From Uranotaenia lowii (taxonomy: Eukaryota > Arthropoda > Insecta > Diptera > Culicidae), in the NCBI RefSeq assembly GCF_029784155.1, contig NC_073691.1, positions 27,571,976 through 27,635,975 on the forward strand: DNA of 64,000 nt, given 5' to 3'. Position 1 is the first letter of the stretch, and every line of letters begins with the position of its first letter. The position numbers and the translations under genes are program-made. Below, in pieces: positions 23,085 through 34,996 of this stretch. The notes under the pieces are model-generated. The model was given only the letters and a program-made list of their open reading frames with translations. It was not told the origin of the DNA and searched no databases.

Positions 23085-26000
23085 CGAAAGGTTCCGACCT
23101 TTAACTCTTGAATTTGGACGTTCAATTTTTGGTTCTTTACCCTCGATTTTTGACTCGCGAGTTTCAAACCTTGAATTTCGACTTGCCACCTTCAAATTTA
23201 TCTTTCGACTCTCGATTTTATGCGCACATGTAACGATTGACCTTTCCATTCTCCAATTCCTATTCTCGACCCTCGAATCTCAACTTCTACTCTAGAATTT
23301 CAACTCTTAACTCTAGATTTTCGTTTTTAAATTCTTGATTTCCGATTCTTGAATCTTGATTATCGACTCTTAATTATTGACTTACGGATCTCGATTTTCA
23401 ACTCTAGGATCTCGAATCTCTACTCTAGACTCTCGAATCTTGACTTTCGACTCTTGGTTTTCGATTCTCGACTCTAAACATTCTACTTTCAACTTTCCAC
23501 TCACCGACTCTACAATATTATCTCTAGATTCACGATTCTTGACTCTTGAATCTTGACTCTTGACTTTCGACTCTCTCCACTCGACTCTCACCACTCGACT
23601 CTCAACTTTTGATGTTCGACTAACTACTCTCGACTCTCTACTCTCGACTCTCTACTCTCGTCTCTCTTCTCTCGACTCTCTACTCTCGACTGTCAATATT
23701 TGAATTTCGACTCTGGACTGTTGACTCTCAACTGTTGACTTTCGACTCTCTACTCTTGACGCTCAGCTCATGACTTTAGAGTCTCTTCTATTGACATTCC
23801 TGTGCATATGTATGACTCTTGGCTAGATACTCTCGACTCTCAACTCTTGAATCTCGGATTTTGACTCTAGAGTCTTGACTCACGACTTTGAACTCTCGAC
23901 TGTCGACTATCAACTCTTGAGCTCAACTCTTGATTTTGACTCCTGACTTTCGACTTACGGTTCTCGACTTTCAACCCTAAGCTCTAGAATCTCTTCTCTA
24001 GACTCTTGAATCATGACTTTCGACTCTTGGCTTTCGATTCTTGACTCTGAAGATCCTACTTTCAACTTTCCACTATCGATTTTACAATATTAAATTAGAT
24101 TCACGATTCTTGACTCTCGACTCTGGACTCTGGACTCTCAACTTTTGACTTTCGACTCTCTACTCTTGACCTTATCTCATAGCTTGGCTTTAGAGTCTCT
24201 TTTATTGGCATTCCTGTTCCTATGTATGACTCTTATCTCGGAACTCTCAACGCTCAACTCTTGACTCTCGACTCTAAACTCTAGATTCTTGACTCACGAT
24301 TTTAACTCTCGACTGTCAACTATCAATTTCAAGCTCAATTCTTGAAACTGGCCTTAAAATAGATTCTCGACTCTCAAATCTTGAATTTTAACTCTCGACT
24401 CTTGACTCTTGATTCTTGACTATCGATTCTTGACTGTTGAATGTCGGCTCTTGATTCTTCACGCTCGTCTCTCACAAAGAATCAAACTCTCTGCTAACGT
24501 CTATCGACTCTCGAAAATATCGAGTATCATCTTTCGACTATCGATTCTCGACTGTTGATTTATCACTCTCGATCCTCGCCTTTGACTTTTTGCTCTCGAC
24601 TATCGATTCTCGACACTCTTGACTATCAACTCTCTACTATTCACTCTCGACTTATAAGTCTTCACTTTCAACCTTCGACTCTCGATTCTTTCTCTAGATT
24701 GACTCTCAAATCTTGACTCTTGATTTTTGACTCTCATTATTCGACTTTCGACTCTGGACTCTTAACTCTCAACATTTGACTTTCGACTCTCTACTCTTGA
24801 CTCTCATTTCTTGGCTCTAGAGTCTCTTTTATTGACATTCCTGTGCATATATATGATTCTTGTCTCGGTACTCTCGACTCTCAACTCTTGACTCTCGGTT
24901 CTGATCTCTAGTTTCTTGACTCACCACTTTGAACTTTCGACTGTCAGCTATCAACTCTCGAGCTCAACTCTTGACTCTGGCCTAAAAATCGATTCTCGAC
25001 TCTCGAATCTCGACTTCCGATTCGCGACTTTTGACTCTCGACTCTTGACTGTTCGACTGTCGACTGTCCACTCTTGATTCCTCACACTCGACTCTCCCTA
25101 AGAATCAAACTCTCTGCTACCGACCATCGACTCTCGACAGTCTCGAGTATCAACTTTCGACTATCAATTCTCGACTGTTGATTCTTCACTACCGATTCTT
25201 GTCTTTGACTTTTTGTTCTCGACTATCGACTCTCGACTTTCTTGGCTATGAACTCTCTGCTATCAATTCTCGACTCTTTAATCTCCACTTTCTACCTTCG
25301 ACTCTCGATTCATTTTCTCGATTGACTCTCGAATCTTGACTGTTGACTTCCGACTCTCCCTACTCGACTTTTGACTCTGGACTATTGACCCTCAACATTT
25401 GACTTTCGACTCTGTACTCTTTACTCTGAACTATTGGCTCTAGAGTCTCTTCTATTGATATTCGTGTCCCTATGTATGCTAGGCTCGGTACTCTCGACTC
25501 TAAACTCTTGGCTCTCGGCTCTGATCTCTAGTTCTTGACTCACGACTTTGAGCTCTCGACTGTCAACTATCAATTTTCGTGCTCACCTTTTGATTCTGAC
25601 TCTCGACTTTTGACTCTCGACTCTTGACTATCGACCCTTGACTGTTGACTGGCCGTTCTTGATTCTTCATGCTCGACTCTCTGAAAAAGTCAATTTCTCT
25701 GCTCTAGACTATCGATTCTCTACACTCTCGAGTATCAACCTTCGACTATCGATTTTCGACTGATGATTCTTCACTCTCGATTCTCGCCTTTGACTATTTG
25801 CTCTCGAAACTCCCGACTATCAACTCTCTGCTTTTTACTCTCGACTCTTTAATCTTCACTTTTGGCCTTCGACTCTCGATTCTCTCTCAATTGACTCTCG
25901 AATCATGACTCTTGACTTCCGGCTCTCACTACTCGACTTTCGGCTTTCGACTCTAAACTCTTGATTCTCATCTATTGACTTTGACTCTCTACTATTGACT

Positions 26001-27240
26001 CACAATTCTCGGCTCTAGAGTCTCTTCTATTGACATTCCTGTTCATATGTATGGCTCATGGCTCGGTGCTCTGGACTCTCAACTCTCGACTGTCAACTAT
26101 CAACTCTCGAGCTCCACTATTAGTTTTGACTCTAGACTTTCTACTCTCGACTCTTGACTATCGGACCTTTGACTGTCGACTGTCGGCTCTTGATTTTTCA
26201 CGCTCGACTCTCACAAAGAGTTAATTTCTCTGCTATCGACTATCGACTCTCGAGTATCAACTGTGGACTTTCGATTGTTGACTGTTGACTCTTCACTCCC
26301 GATTCTCGCCTTTGACTTTGATTGACTCTCAAATCATGACTCTTAACTTTCAACTCTCATTACTCAACTTTCGACTCTGGACTCTTGACTTCAACTTTTG
26401 GCTTTTGACTCTCTACTCTCTACTCTAGTTGACTTTTGGCTCTAGAACCTCTTGACATTCCTATTTCTATGTTTGACTCTTGGTTTTTACTCTCGACTCT
26501 CGACTCTAGATTCTTGACTCACGACTTCAAACTCTCAACTGTCAACTATCAACTCTCGAGCTCAACTCTTGATTGTAATTCGTGACTTTTGACTATCCAT
26601 TCTTGACTATTTACCCTTGACTGTCCGCTCTTAATTCTTCACACTCGTCGCTCACAAAGAGTCAAAATCTCTGCTATCGACCATCGACTCTCGACACTCT
26701 CGAGCGGGTTGCCAAATTTTTTTTTTCAAAATTCATGAAAATGAGAAATTAATACCAGGATACATGATTTAACGGATATTTCGGTCGAAGTGAGTACCTT
26801 TTATAGGTCATAAATCCACATTTTGACATCCTCAAATGTGTGTTCATTGTATTCACAAAAATCAGGGAAAATCAAGCCTAATTCCAAGTATCAGGGAAAA
26901 AGGAAGGCTTATCCGGTTATCGGGTTGAACCTCCAGAAATCAGACAAATCCTGAAAAATCAGGAACATTGGCAACCCTGCTTTCGAGTATCAACTTACGA
27001 TTATCGATTCTCGACTGTTGTTTCATCACTCTTGATTCTAGCCTTTGAATCTTTGCTCTCGAATCTCAGCTATCGAGTATCGACTCTCTTAACTATCAAC
27101 TCTCTGCAATTAACTAACGACTATCAACTCTCGACAACCGTCTATTCTTGACTCACACAACAACTCCAAAGTCTTTCTCGTTTCTCGACTCGACTTTCGA
27201 CTTCTGACTATCGACTCTCGACACTCGACTTGTGACAAAT
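23085..27240. repeat. GACTC-type satellite with ~0.4-0.6-kb higher-order period
   Basis: About 4 kb of degenerate TCGACTCT/TTGACTCT units. A distinctive phrase (TAGAGTCTCTTCTATTGAC, then a CATTCCTG-like segment and TATGTATG) recurs near 23775, 24190, 24817, 25440, 26014 and, shortened, 26441. This gives spacings of about 415, 627, 623, 574 and 427 bp. Other landmarks, such as TCTCGAGTATCAAC, recur once per period. It is in the opposite orientation to the block at 20916-21840. A hAT-like MITE is inserted at 26705-26979. Confidence 0.85.
26705..26979. mobile_element. hAT-like MITE (275 bp) with 8-bp duplication
   Basis: The left end CGGGTTGCCAA and the right end (reverse complement CAGGGTTGCCAA) are inverted repeats; the left has lost one base. 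Flanking 8-mers are CTCTCGAG (26697-26704) and CTTTCGAG (26980-26987), 7 of 8 identical. Other monomers of the host satellite show the uninterrupted site CTCTCGAGTATCAAC, so the empty site can be read directly. The interior is non-coding. CAGGGTTGCCA-type ends with 8-bp duplications are typical of hAT elements. Confidence 0.75.
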
Positions 27241-28430
27241 CTTCGTAAAACCGAACCATATGGCCCAATTTCTCAAACTCATCACTGCCAGGTCCCTGGT
27301 TGTGCCAAATTCGAAATTGGAGATTCAACAAAACGTACAATCTAACGTGCGCACTACCCTATCATTTAGGATGGAAAGATTCAAGGGTTATTAATCCTTA
27401 AGAAAAAAAACACCAACCAACCACGCAGAAAAAAAACCTCAACGCAGAGATTCACCGCCTGCTGTCATCAGGCAGCTGACAGCAGCTGCAATAATCTGTC
27501 TCTAGCCTAGTAAGTAGTGACGACCAGATGAAAAAAGGCGAATTGAGAGGATCGCCACAGTAGGCTTCGTCTTCCAAAACGAAAACGAAAGTAGCAATAC
27601 AATTGTCAGTTGGGTTGTTACACTGAAAAAAAATATAAAAGAAGCGGTTTGTTAAAGTTGGACGAAACAATGACACAGCACCGCGCCAGCTGCCCGGTTG
27701 TTGAAAACTCAACTGTCATTCCGAATGAAAGGGGGCTGTTTGCCGAAAATGGCATCCTTGCCACAGCGGATGATGATGATGCTCCCGGTTGGATGCTCTA
27801 AAGTCAAGATTGATGGGGGCGCGCGAGCGATCAGGTCTTGTTCCACTTTTGGGGTCACGGTTGTTGGATATGTTTTTCTTATCCTCCCGTTGAGGTCCAA
27901 CCGTGACAGATGGATTGGTTGATTTTTTGTTTCTTCTTTTCACTTTTGGATTGACCAGATGACAGATAGAGGGACGAATAGCAGTCAGTATGCCGGGTTG
28001 AAGTGCGTTTTCTATTCCGGTACTGTGCATTTTGAAAACGGCCGGCCCGGCGTAATTGCAGTGATAAATCAAACTCTCCGGTCGGACCCCAGAAGATTCC
28101 CTTTTTTGGACTTTGGCAAACAATAGCTCAAAATTTGTGTCCCGTTTTAGTGGTTTGCGAAGAAGATCGAAAGTGGCGATCGTTGTTCGGTTGACAGCTG
28201 GCTGGTGAGTTGTGCAATTTGTTAGAAAAGTATTTGGTTTTGGATTTCTAAGAAGGTAAAAAGTCAATACAAAGTAACAAGTTACTATATAATTCGAAAA
28301 AAAAGGAAAACATTGTATTTTTGATAAAATTCAATAAAACTTTTAAACTGGTGTACTTTGTAGACGGCATTTTGTTGGACGGACTGGTATTTCTGCTTAG
28401 CGACCTGACAATCGCTTAAGGAAGAGCTTG
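27241..28430. other. unique island, no recognised gene
   Basis: Mixed composition. A 183-residue minus frame (27716-28267) overlaps several plus frames and has no domain that I recognise. Its length is not remarkable for this composition. CAGCTGACAGCAGCTG around 27470 is a short palindromic cluster. No gene is supported. Confidence 0.4.
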
Positions 28431-30436
28431 TATTTCTAATAGAGAGCTGGAAATTTTTGCCGAAAATGCTGACATCTCTGCCTTCAGAGTTGGTAATCTT
28501 TTCCGGAAATGTTCGCATTCCTGCCTTTTGAGCTGGCAAAATTTGCCAGAAGTGCTGGCATTTCTGCCTTCGAAACTGGAAATATTATGCGGAAGTGTTG
28601 GCATTTCTGCTTTCAAAGCTGGCAATCTTTGGCAAAAATACTGGCATTCCTACCTTTGAAGCAGGCAATTTTTGCCGGAAATAGTGGCATTTCCACTTTC
28701 AGAGCTGGCAATCTTTGCCGGAAATGCTGGCATTTCTGATTTTAGAGCTGGCAATCTTTGCCGGAAATGCTGGAATTTCTGCTTTCAGCTCTGGTAATCT
28801 TTGCAGGAAATGCTGGCATTTCTGCCTTTTGAGCTGGCAATTTTCCCAAAAATACTGTTATTTCTGTTATATCAATCCTTGCTGGAAGAGCTGAGAGTTG
28901 GCAATCTTTTCTACAAATGCTGGCATTTCTGCTTTTAGAGTGGGTAATCTCTGCCGAAAATGCCGGCATTTCTGCTTTCAGAGCTGCCAATCTTTGTCGA
29001 AAATGCTGGCATTTGTGCTTTCAGAGCTGGCAATCTTAGCCTGAAATGCTGGCATTTTTGCCATCAGAGCTGGCAATCTTTGCCGGAAGTGCTAACATTC
29101 CAGCCTTTAGAGCTGGCAATATTTTCAAGAAGTGCTGGCATTGCTACCTACCGAGCTGGCAATCTTTGCCGAGAGTGGTGGCATTTCTGCCTTCAGAGCT
29201 GGCACTCTTGCCAGAAAGGCTGGTTTTTCTGCTATCAGCACTGGCAATCTTTGCCGGAAGTGTTGGCATATATGCCTTTTAAGCTGGCAATTTTGCCAGA
29301 AAAACTGTTATTTCTGACTTTAGAGCTCTAAATCTTTGCAGGAAGTGCAGGCATTTCTACTTTCAGAACCGCTAATCTTTACCAGAAATGCTGGCATTTC
29401 TGTCCTCAGAGCTGACAATCTTTGCCGGAAATGCTGACTTTTCTGCCTTCGCTGTCGGAAATGCTTTCATTTATGCCTTCAGAGCTGGCAATCTTTGCCA
29501 GAAGTGCTGGCATTTCTACCTTTAGAGTTGATAATCTTTGCCGGAAGTGCTGTCATTTCTGCCTTCAGAACTGGCACTTTTTGCCAGAAGTGCTGGCCAT
29601 TCTGCATTTAGAGCTGGCAACCTTTGGCGAAAATGCTGGCATTTCTACCTTTAGAACTGGCAATCTTTGCCGGAAATGCTGGCATTTCTGTTTCAGAGCT
29701 GGCAATCTTTGTCGAAAATGCTGGCATTTATGCCTTCAGAGCAAGCAATCTATGCCAAAAGTGCTGGTAATCTTAACACGAAGTGCTGGCAATTCTACCT
29801 TTAGGGTTGATAATCTTTGCCGGAAGTGCTGGAATTTCTGCCTTCAGAGCTGGCAATCATTGCCGAAAAAGCAGGCATTTCTGCCATTAGAATTGGCAAT
29901 CTTTGCCGAAAATGCTGGAATTTATGCCTGCTGAAAGCAGGCAATATTTGCCGGAAGTGCTGGCCATTCTGCTTTTAGAGCTGGCAAACTTTGCCGGATG
30001 TGCTGGCATTTCTGAATTTAGAGCTCCCAACCTTTGTGGGAAGTGCTGGCATTTCTGCTTTAGGAGTTGGTATTTTTTGCCGAAAATGCTGGCATTTCTG
30101 ACTTAAGCGCTGGCAATCCTTGCCGGAAGTGCTGGAATTTCTGCGTTCAGAGCTGGCATTCTTTGCCGGTAATGCAGACATTTATGCCTTCATAGCTGGC
30201 AATTTTTACCGGGAGTGCTGGCATTTCTGCCTTCAGAGCTGGAATTCTTTGCCGGAAATGCTGGCGTTTATGCCTTCGAAGCGGGCAATCTTTGCAGGAA
30301 ACACTGTAGTTTTTGCCTTCAGAGCTGGCATTTTTTTCCGGAAATACTGGCATTTTTGCCTTCTAAGCTGGCAATCTTTGTCGGGTGTGCTGGCATTTGT
30401 CTTTAGAGCTGGCAGTCTTTGCCAGAGATGCTGGCA
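28430..30436. repeat. 43-bp satellite
   Basis: About 45 tandem copies of a 43-bp unit. The unit reads approximately GGCAATCTTTGCCGGAAATG followed by CTGGCATTTCTGCCTTCAGA and GCT. Copies differ at scattered positions, with some truncated or stretched. Each unit contains the 13-bp palindrome GGCAA-TCT-TTGCC. Because 43 is not a multiple of 3, frames rotate through the array, so the apparent Cys/Trp-rich proteins are not genes. Confidence 0.95.
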
Positions 30437-33400
30437 TCCCCAAACTCGAGTTCGGAGCAACACAGATATTCTTAGTGGATAACTCAGAATATTAACACAG
30501 AAATGAGTAGTTAACTCAAATGAGTACTTTCCCGAATATGGAATATAAATAGAAAGTTCGACAAAAGCAATCGCCAACGAATGGTGTAGTTATGTATTGA
30601 CTAGACTGACGAAACATCAATAAAGATAACTCTATTTCAACACTTAACCTGCGTTAAATTTTTCAATCAAAAAATTCTCCCATGTAAAAGGACTTTTGTC
30701 GCAGCTGATTTCAAATTCCACCTCTACCTTCTCAAAACAAACCTTCTCCACATTCATCATAGGGCAGGGTGGAGCCTTTCTCAAAATGACGCCATCCGCC
30801 GACGTTGACATTTAAGCTAAACCAAGTTAGATAACGCCGGTTTTATTTCGACCAAAGTTTTTCCGGAACCCTTTGGGGCTCTTTAGAGGTTCCAGTACAC
30901 TCCATGTGTTGTTGTTGTTGTTGTTGTTGTTGTTGCTGTTTGTAACTTTAGTAGATGGTGCCAGCAGCCTGTTGGCATTTTATTTATTGATATCCATATC
31001 GATTTTCGCCATATTGAGACCTGGCTGATAGCTCACAGTCTCTAATAAAAACCTTTCGGTTTTCTTCCTAACCCGCGCGGTGCATTGGCAGTGCGCGATT
31101 TTATTGATTTCGATGCCTTTAGTCTTTAGGCTGTACTTAGCGCATGTGTGTTGTGCTGCTGCTCACGTGAGTGAGTGTATTTGCTCAATGGGTGATTTAT
31201 TCGTTCTGCAGGCTTTTCCCCTTCGGTGAAACTTTTTTTTTCTTCTGAGAGGTCTATAGAGAAATAGAGATTAAAGAGTTGAACCACCCCCGCCTCCGGG
31301 GCAATCCTCACCAAACCCCGGAAAAAAACCATGTGAGTGCACAAATTTATTGTACGGTTTGTTTTGAAATTGAATACAATTGCGGGAGGCGCGGCGCGCC
31401 TCGATGAATGTCTCTTTTGGCTTTCCTCTCTGTGTCTCTTGATCCACCCAGCTGGAGACTTATTGCTTGCATGGGGATCGATTTTGGAGCTTTAAAGTTA
31501 AAGGCGAATTATGCAACCGGCGCACAATCGATAACTGCCACCAAACACGGCAGCTTTCAATAAAATCGTAAAAAATGAAATAGGACTGAACACATTGGGT
31601 CAGCCGGCAGTAGCTCGTGTGTCACCCGCCGATTTGACATTTACTGTATTTACCACAGGACATATAGAGGTTGGTCGCAAACCTTTCGAGGCGAATTTTC
31701 CTTTTTGTCTCGCGAAAACAACCAACATGATAACCTGTTTAAAAGTTTTAAAAACTCAAAGCATGTGGTAGTTGTTCCGTTGAATCGAAACAACTGTAAC
31801 AACAAGGTTTTTTTCTCATTTAAAGAGGAATTCGGGAGAGAAGATCCGATTCGAACATGTGGTGGGCTGCCCTCCCCGAAAAAGGCAATGTCGTCCAGAT
31901 CCACTTTACTTGATCAGGGTTTTTAGTCATGTTTACCGAACGTAGTCGTTGCGTGAAAAGCTTCCATAAACACTCTGCTTCTTAAGATGTCTTAAAGCAA
32001 GACGAACGAAAAAAGAGAATACCAAATCACGACTGCGTTCACCCTATTTTAAGAGTTCCTTTTTCGCTGACCCGTGTTAATTCTTTATGTTGTGTTGCGT
32101 TGATTGGTGCGATGAGTTGGGGCTTTTTGCTTCACGCGTTAATCGAATAATGCAACTGTCATGTCTACACAATTTAAATAAGCCTGTTGATAAATTCATT
32201 CGTGTTTTCGTTCACTTTTAAAGGTGCTTGAAATCCGAGTTTAAGCGCGATCCTCTGGCCCCAAACAAAAAATGAATCCTGCTTTTAAGAAGTTAAGCAT
32301 GATCATGAACCGTACACCGATTTCAGAAAGAAGTTCAAAAAAGCCATTGATAAATTGATGCAGTTATTCTACCTTTTTTGTTTTAAGACAAAAAAGGGGT
32401 TGAAAACTTAACATCAGTTATTCTTATGGCGACCGTAAAAAATTTATTCGATGTCTTCTAATATCGATATATACACTTTCTTTTTTAAAGTAAAATTGAA
32501 AATCGAGCTTTTACATAAAATCGTTTTAAAGGCCCTTTTCTTCGAAAAATGAAGACATTCGATAATTGGGTACAATAACATCAACGAGCCCTTTTTAGAG
32601 ACTTTTGTTTGATATTCGTTTTTTTTAAACTCAATTTCTCAATCAGAGCTAGGTAAAAATGGTTAAGCTTTGGAACCAAATTAATTGATTCATGCTAAAC
32701 ACGAACTGATAAATTAAAAAAAAAAAAAAAAAACAGACAAAATCACAGCAAAATTATAGAAAAGATGAAAAGTTCGCTAAAAGACCTGCCAAACGACGGA
32801 AAAAATCCAAAAGATTGTTTTTTTCAAAATCGTTCTTAGCAAAATCCACTGTCAAAAATACAACTTATGATTTGGAATTGCTTACCTACAGCAAGGTTGA
32901 ATCTGGATTTTTTGGGTGCTCACCTGTAAGAAAAATAGAAACAAAAAATTCTTTAAATTTGGGTCTGCAAACCAAATGTTGACTGAAAAGAAAAATTTTA
33001 AAATTCCAAGTGCCAATAAAACGGCTTATTCAATTTATGAGAATCATACGTTTGAAAAATATCTGGATTGGTGTAATTGGAAAAAAAAGGAGAATTTTGA
33101 GTAATAGTAATTGAGATCATAAAATTAAGGCAAATCAATTTCGATTTTCAAAATACCTCATTCTAAGACTTTTTATTAACATTTTTTTCCCTTTTTTTCA
33201 GAGAATTAAAACCAAGTTTATTCATCCCGAATTTATATTAAATCATAATCACTTTCCCATCTGTGGAAGATTTCCTTTAGGATTCCCAATACCTCAATAT
33301 GAAATTCAAAACTTCATGGGTTACTACAATTTCTCTCATTTATTTTCAGAAAATTCAATAACAATGTTCCATGTTATACAAAAACGAATTGAAAAAGTAA
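30437..33400. other. unique region, no recognised gene
   Basis: 30437-30650 has a TATAAA-like box (near 30542) and an AATAAA (near 30620) about 75 bp apart, reminiscent of a decayed LTR, but no TG/CA ends are clear. 30750-32100 is mixed sequence with a (TTG)n run. 32200-33400 is AT-rich, with a 19-A run near 32715. Frames at 31650-31926 on both strands overlap and have no domain. No gene is supported. Confidence 0.45.
30908..30942 (+). repeat. (TTG)n microsatellite
   Basis: About 11 consecutive TGT/TTG units, with one GCT interruption near the end. Confidence 0.85.
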
Positions 33401-33545
33401 AAAAAGTCGAAAAATTCGAAACGCCAAAAAAAAACTAAAAAAAAACAACAAAATTATTTAAAATTTACGAAATTGGCATACTTGAAAACAATAAAAAAAA
33501 TTGACTAAATTGAAAAAAATTGACAATAATAAAAAAATTGACAAA
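33400..33545. repeat. degenerate AAAATTGAC array, left of the nested transposons
   Basis: Short stretch of AATTGAC-type repeats. The same class resumes at 36960 on the far side of the LINE. The retrotransposon therefore appears to have inserted into a 9-mer array. Confidence 0.55.
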
Positions 33546-33578
33546 ATTTATTTATTTTATTTTATTTATTTATTTATT

Positions 33579-34812
33579 TAAAGTCTGCTTCATTTAATAT
33601 TGGAACAAATTCTTTTGCTCATTGTGGCGCTCATAACACCAAACGATAGCATTTTGTAAACAACCGCCATGGAAGCCGAACGGAGAGATCAAATTGTGCA
33701 CAGTTTTCTAGAAAATCCATTGTTGTCGGCATCGAAGCTAGCTAAACAGCTTAAAATGCCCAGAAATACCGTATGGCGTGTTATCAAGCAGTACAAGGAA
33801 ACATTGACGACGGCTCGGAAGCCGCATTCGAAGCGTCGGAGTGGAACTGTCGACCGGAAACTGCGTGGGAAAGTCATCAAGGCCGTCAAGAGGAATCCCA
33901 ATCTTTCAGACCGCGATTTGGCCAATAAGTTCCAGGCCGCTCACAGTACGGTGCGACGAATTCGTCTCCGGGAAGGAATAAGGTCATTCCGAGCCAGCAA
34001 ACAGCCAAATCGGACGCTGAAGCAGAACAATGTGGCCAGAATCCGTGCTCGAAAGCTGTACGACCAAGTGCTGACCAAGTTCGACGGATGTATTCTGATG
34101 GACGATGAGACCTACGTGAAGGCGGACTTTGGGCAAATCCCAGGTCAAAAATTTTAATTGGCGACGGCTCGGGGGGATGTACCTGCAAAATTTAAGTTCG
34201 TGTTTGCGGATAAATTCGCCCGCAAGTACATGATTTGGCAGGGGATATGCAGTTGTGGACAGAAAACCAAAGTCTTTCTCACTGACAAGACAATGACATC
34301 AGAAGTCTACAAAAAAGAGTGCCTACAGAAACGGATTCTGCCGTTTATTCGTGCCCACGACCGTCCAGTAATGTTTTGGCTGGACCTCGCAAGCTGCCAT
34401 TACAGCAAAACGGTTATGGAATGGTACGCAACGAACGGGGTCAGCGTAATACCGAAGGACCTCAACCCCCCAAACTGCCCCCAGTTCCGGCCGATAGAGA
34501 AATACTAGGCAATCATGAAGCGGAGGCTTAACGCAAAGGGAAAACTTGTTAGGAACATGACTAAAATGAAGAACTGGTGGAATCAAATCGCCAAAACGGT
34601 GGACGAAACGGGTGTGCGCCGCCTAATGTGCCGTATTACGGGAAAAGTACGAGAATTTCTTCGAAACAGCAATGAATAATTTTTTTAATTTTTTTTTATG
34701 AAAGAGTAAAGAAAATGCTACATTTGTATGAAAAACAAATTATGAATTCGTTAATAAATGACTGAACTACACGCAATTGTTTGTGTTCCAATATTAAATC
34801 AAGCAGACTTTA
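33579..34812 (+). mobile_element. complete DD37E (ITmD37E-like) Tc1/mariner transposon, inactivated
   Basis: The element spans 33581-34810 (1230 bp), with TA at both borders (33579-33580 and 34811-34812). Terminal inverted repeats of about 28 bp start AAGTCTGCTT; only one mismatch (C/G) occurs in the first 27 positions, and both continue ATTTAATATTGGAACA. A single transposase-like frame fills the interior and is broken by two nonsense codons. The DD37E catalytic spacing marks the IS630-Tc1-mariner branch first described in mosquitoes. It lies in the 3' end of the LINE on the opposite strand. Confidence 0.92.
33669..34679 (+). pseudogene. DD37E transposase pseudogene
   Basis: 337 codons in one frame from the ATG to TAA at 34677-34679. 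Two internal stops break it: TAA at codon 163 (34155-34157) and TAG at codon 280 (34506-34508). No frameshift is seen. The N-terminus has a helix-turn-helix (about residues 19-45, SASKLAKQLKMPRNTVWRVI) and a second one (about residues 78-105). The catalytic triad is visible: Asp146 in MDDETYV, Asp239 in FWLDLASCHYS and Glu277 in RPIEKY, with 37 residues between the second Asp and the Glu. The second stop sits where this family has Trp after EKY, so a single transition is likely. The function would have been cut-and-paste transposition at TA. The intact reading otherwise suggests fairly recent inactivation. Confidence 0.92.
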
Positions 34813-34996
34813 CAACATAACATACATTATAAAGCAAACTGCGTATACATATTTTGGAAACTAAACTAATAACTGACGAGTGATAATAAAATAAAAATAT
34901 AATCAAATTGATAAATTCAACGATACAAAAAAAACTATAAGAATAACAATGAAAACTAATCACGATAAATTTATAAACATGTTTTTTTTAATTGAG

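Noticed and set aside
27716..28267. 183-residue minus frame
   Set aside because: No recognised motif, many overlapping frames, and no splice or promoter support. Length alone is insufficient.
28416..30577. Set of Cys/Trp/Leu-rich frames that look like a repetitive secreted protein family
   Set aside because: The unit is 43 bp, so each frame rotates through the array and starts and ends arbitrarily. Overlapping frames exist on both strands.
30437..30650. Solo LTR with TATA and AATAAA signals
   Set aside because: Signals are in a plausible order, but no TG/CA termini or target duplication could be found.
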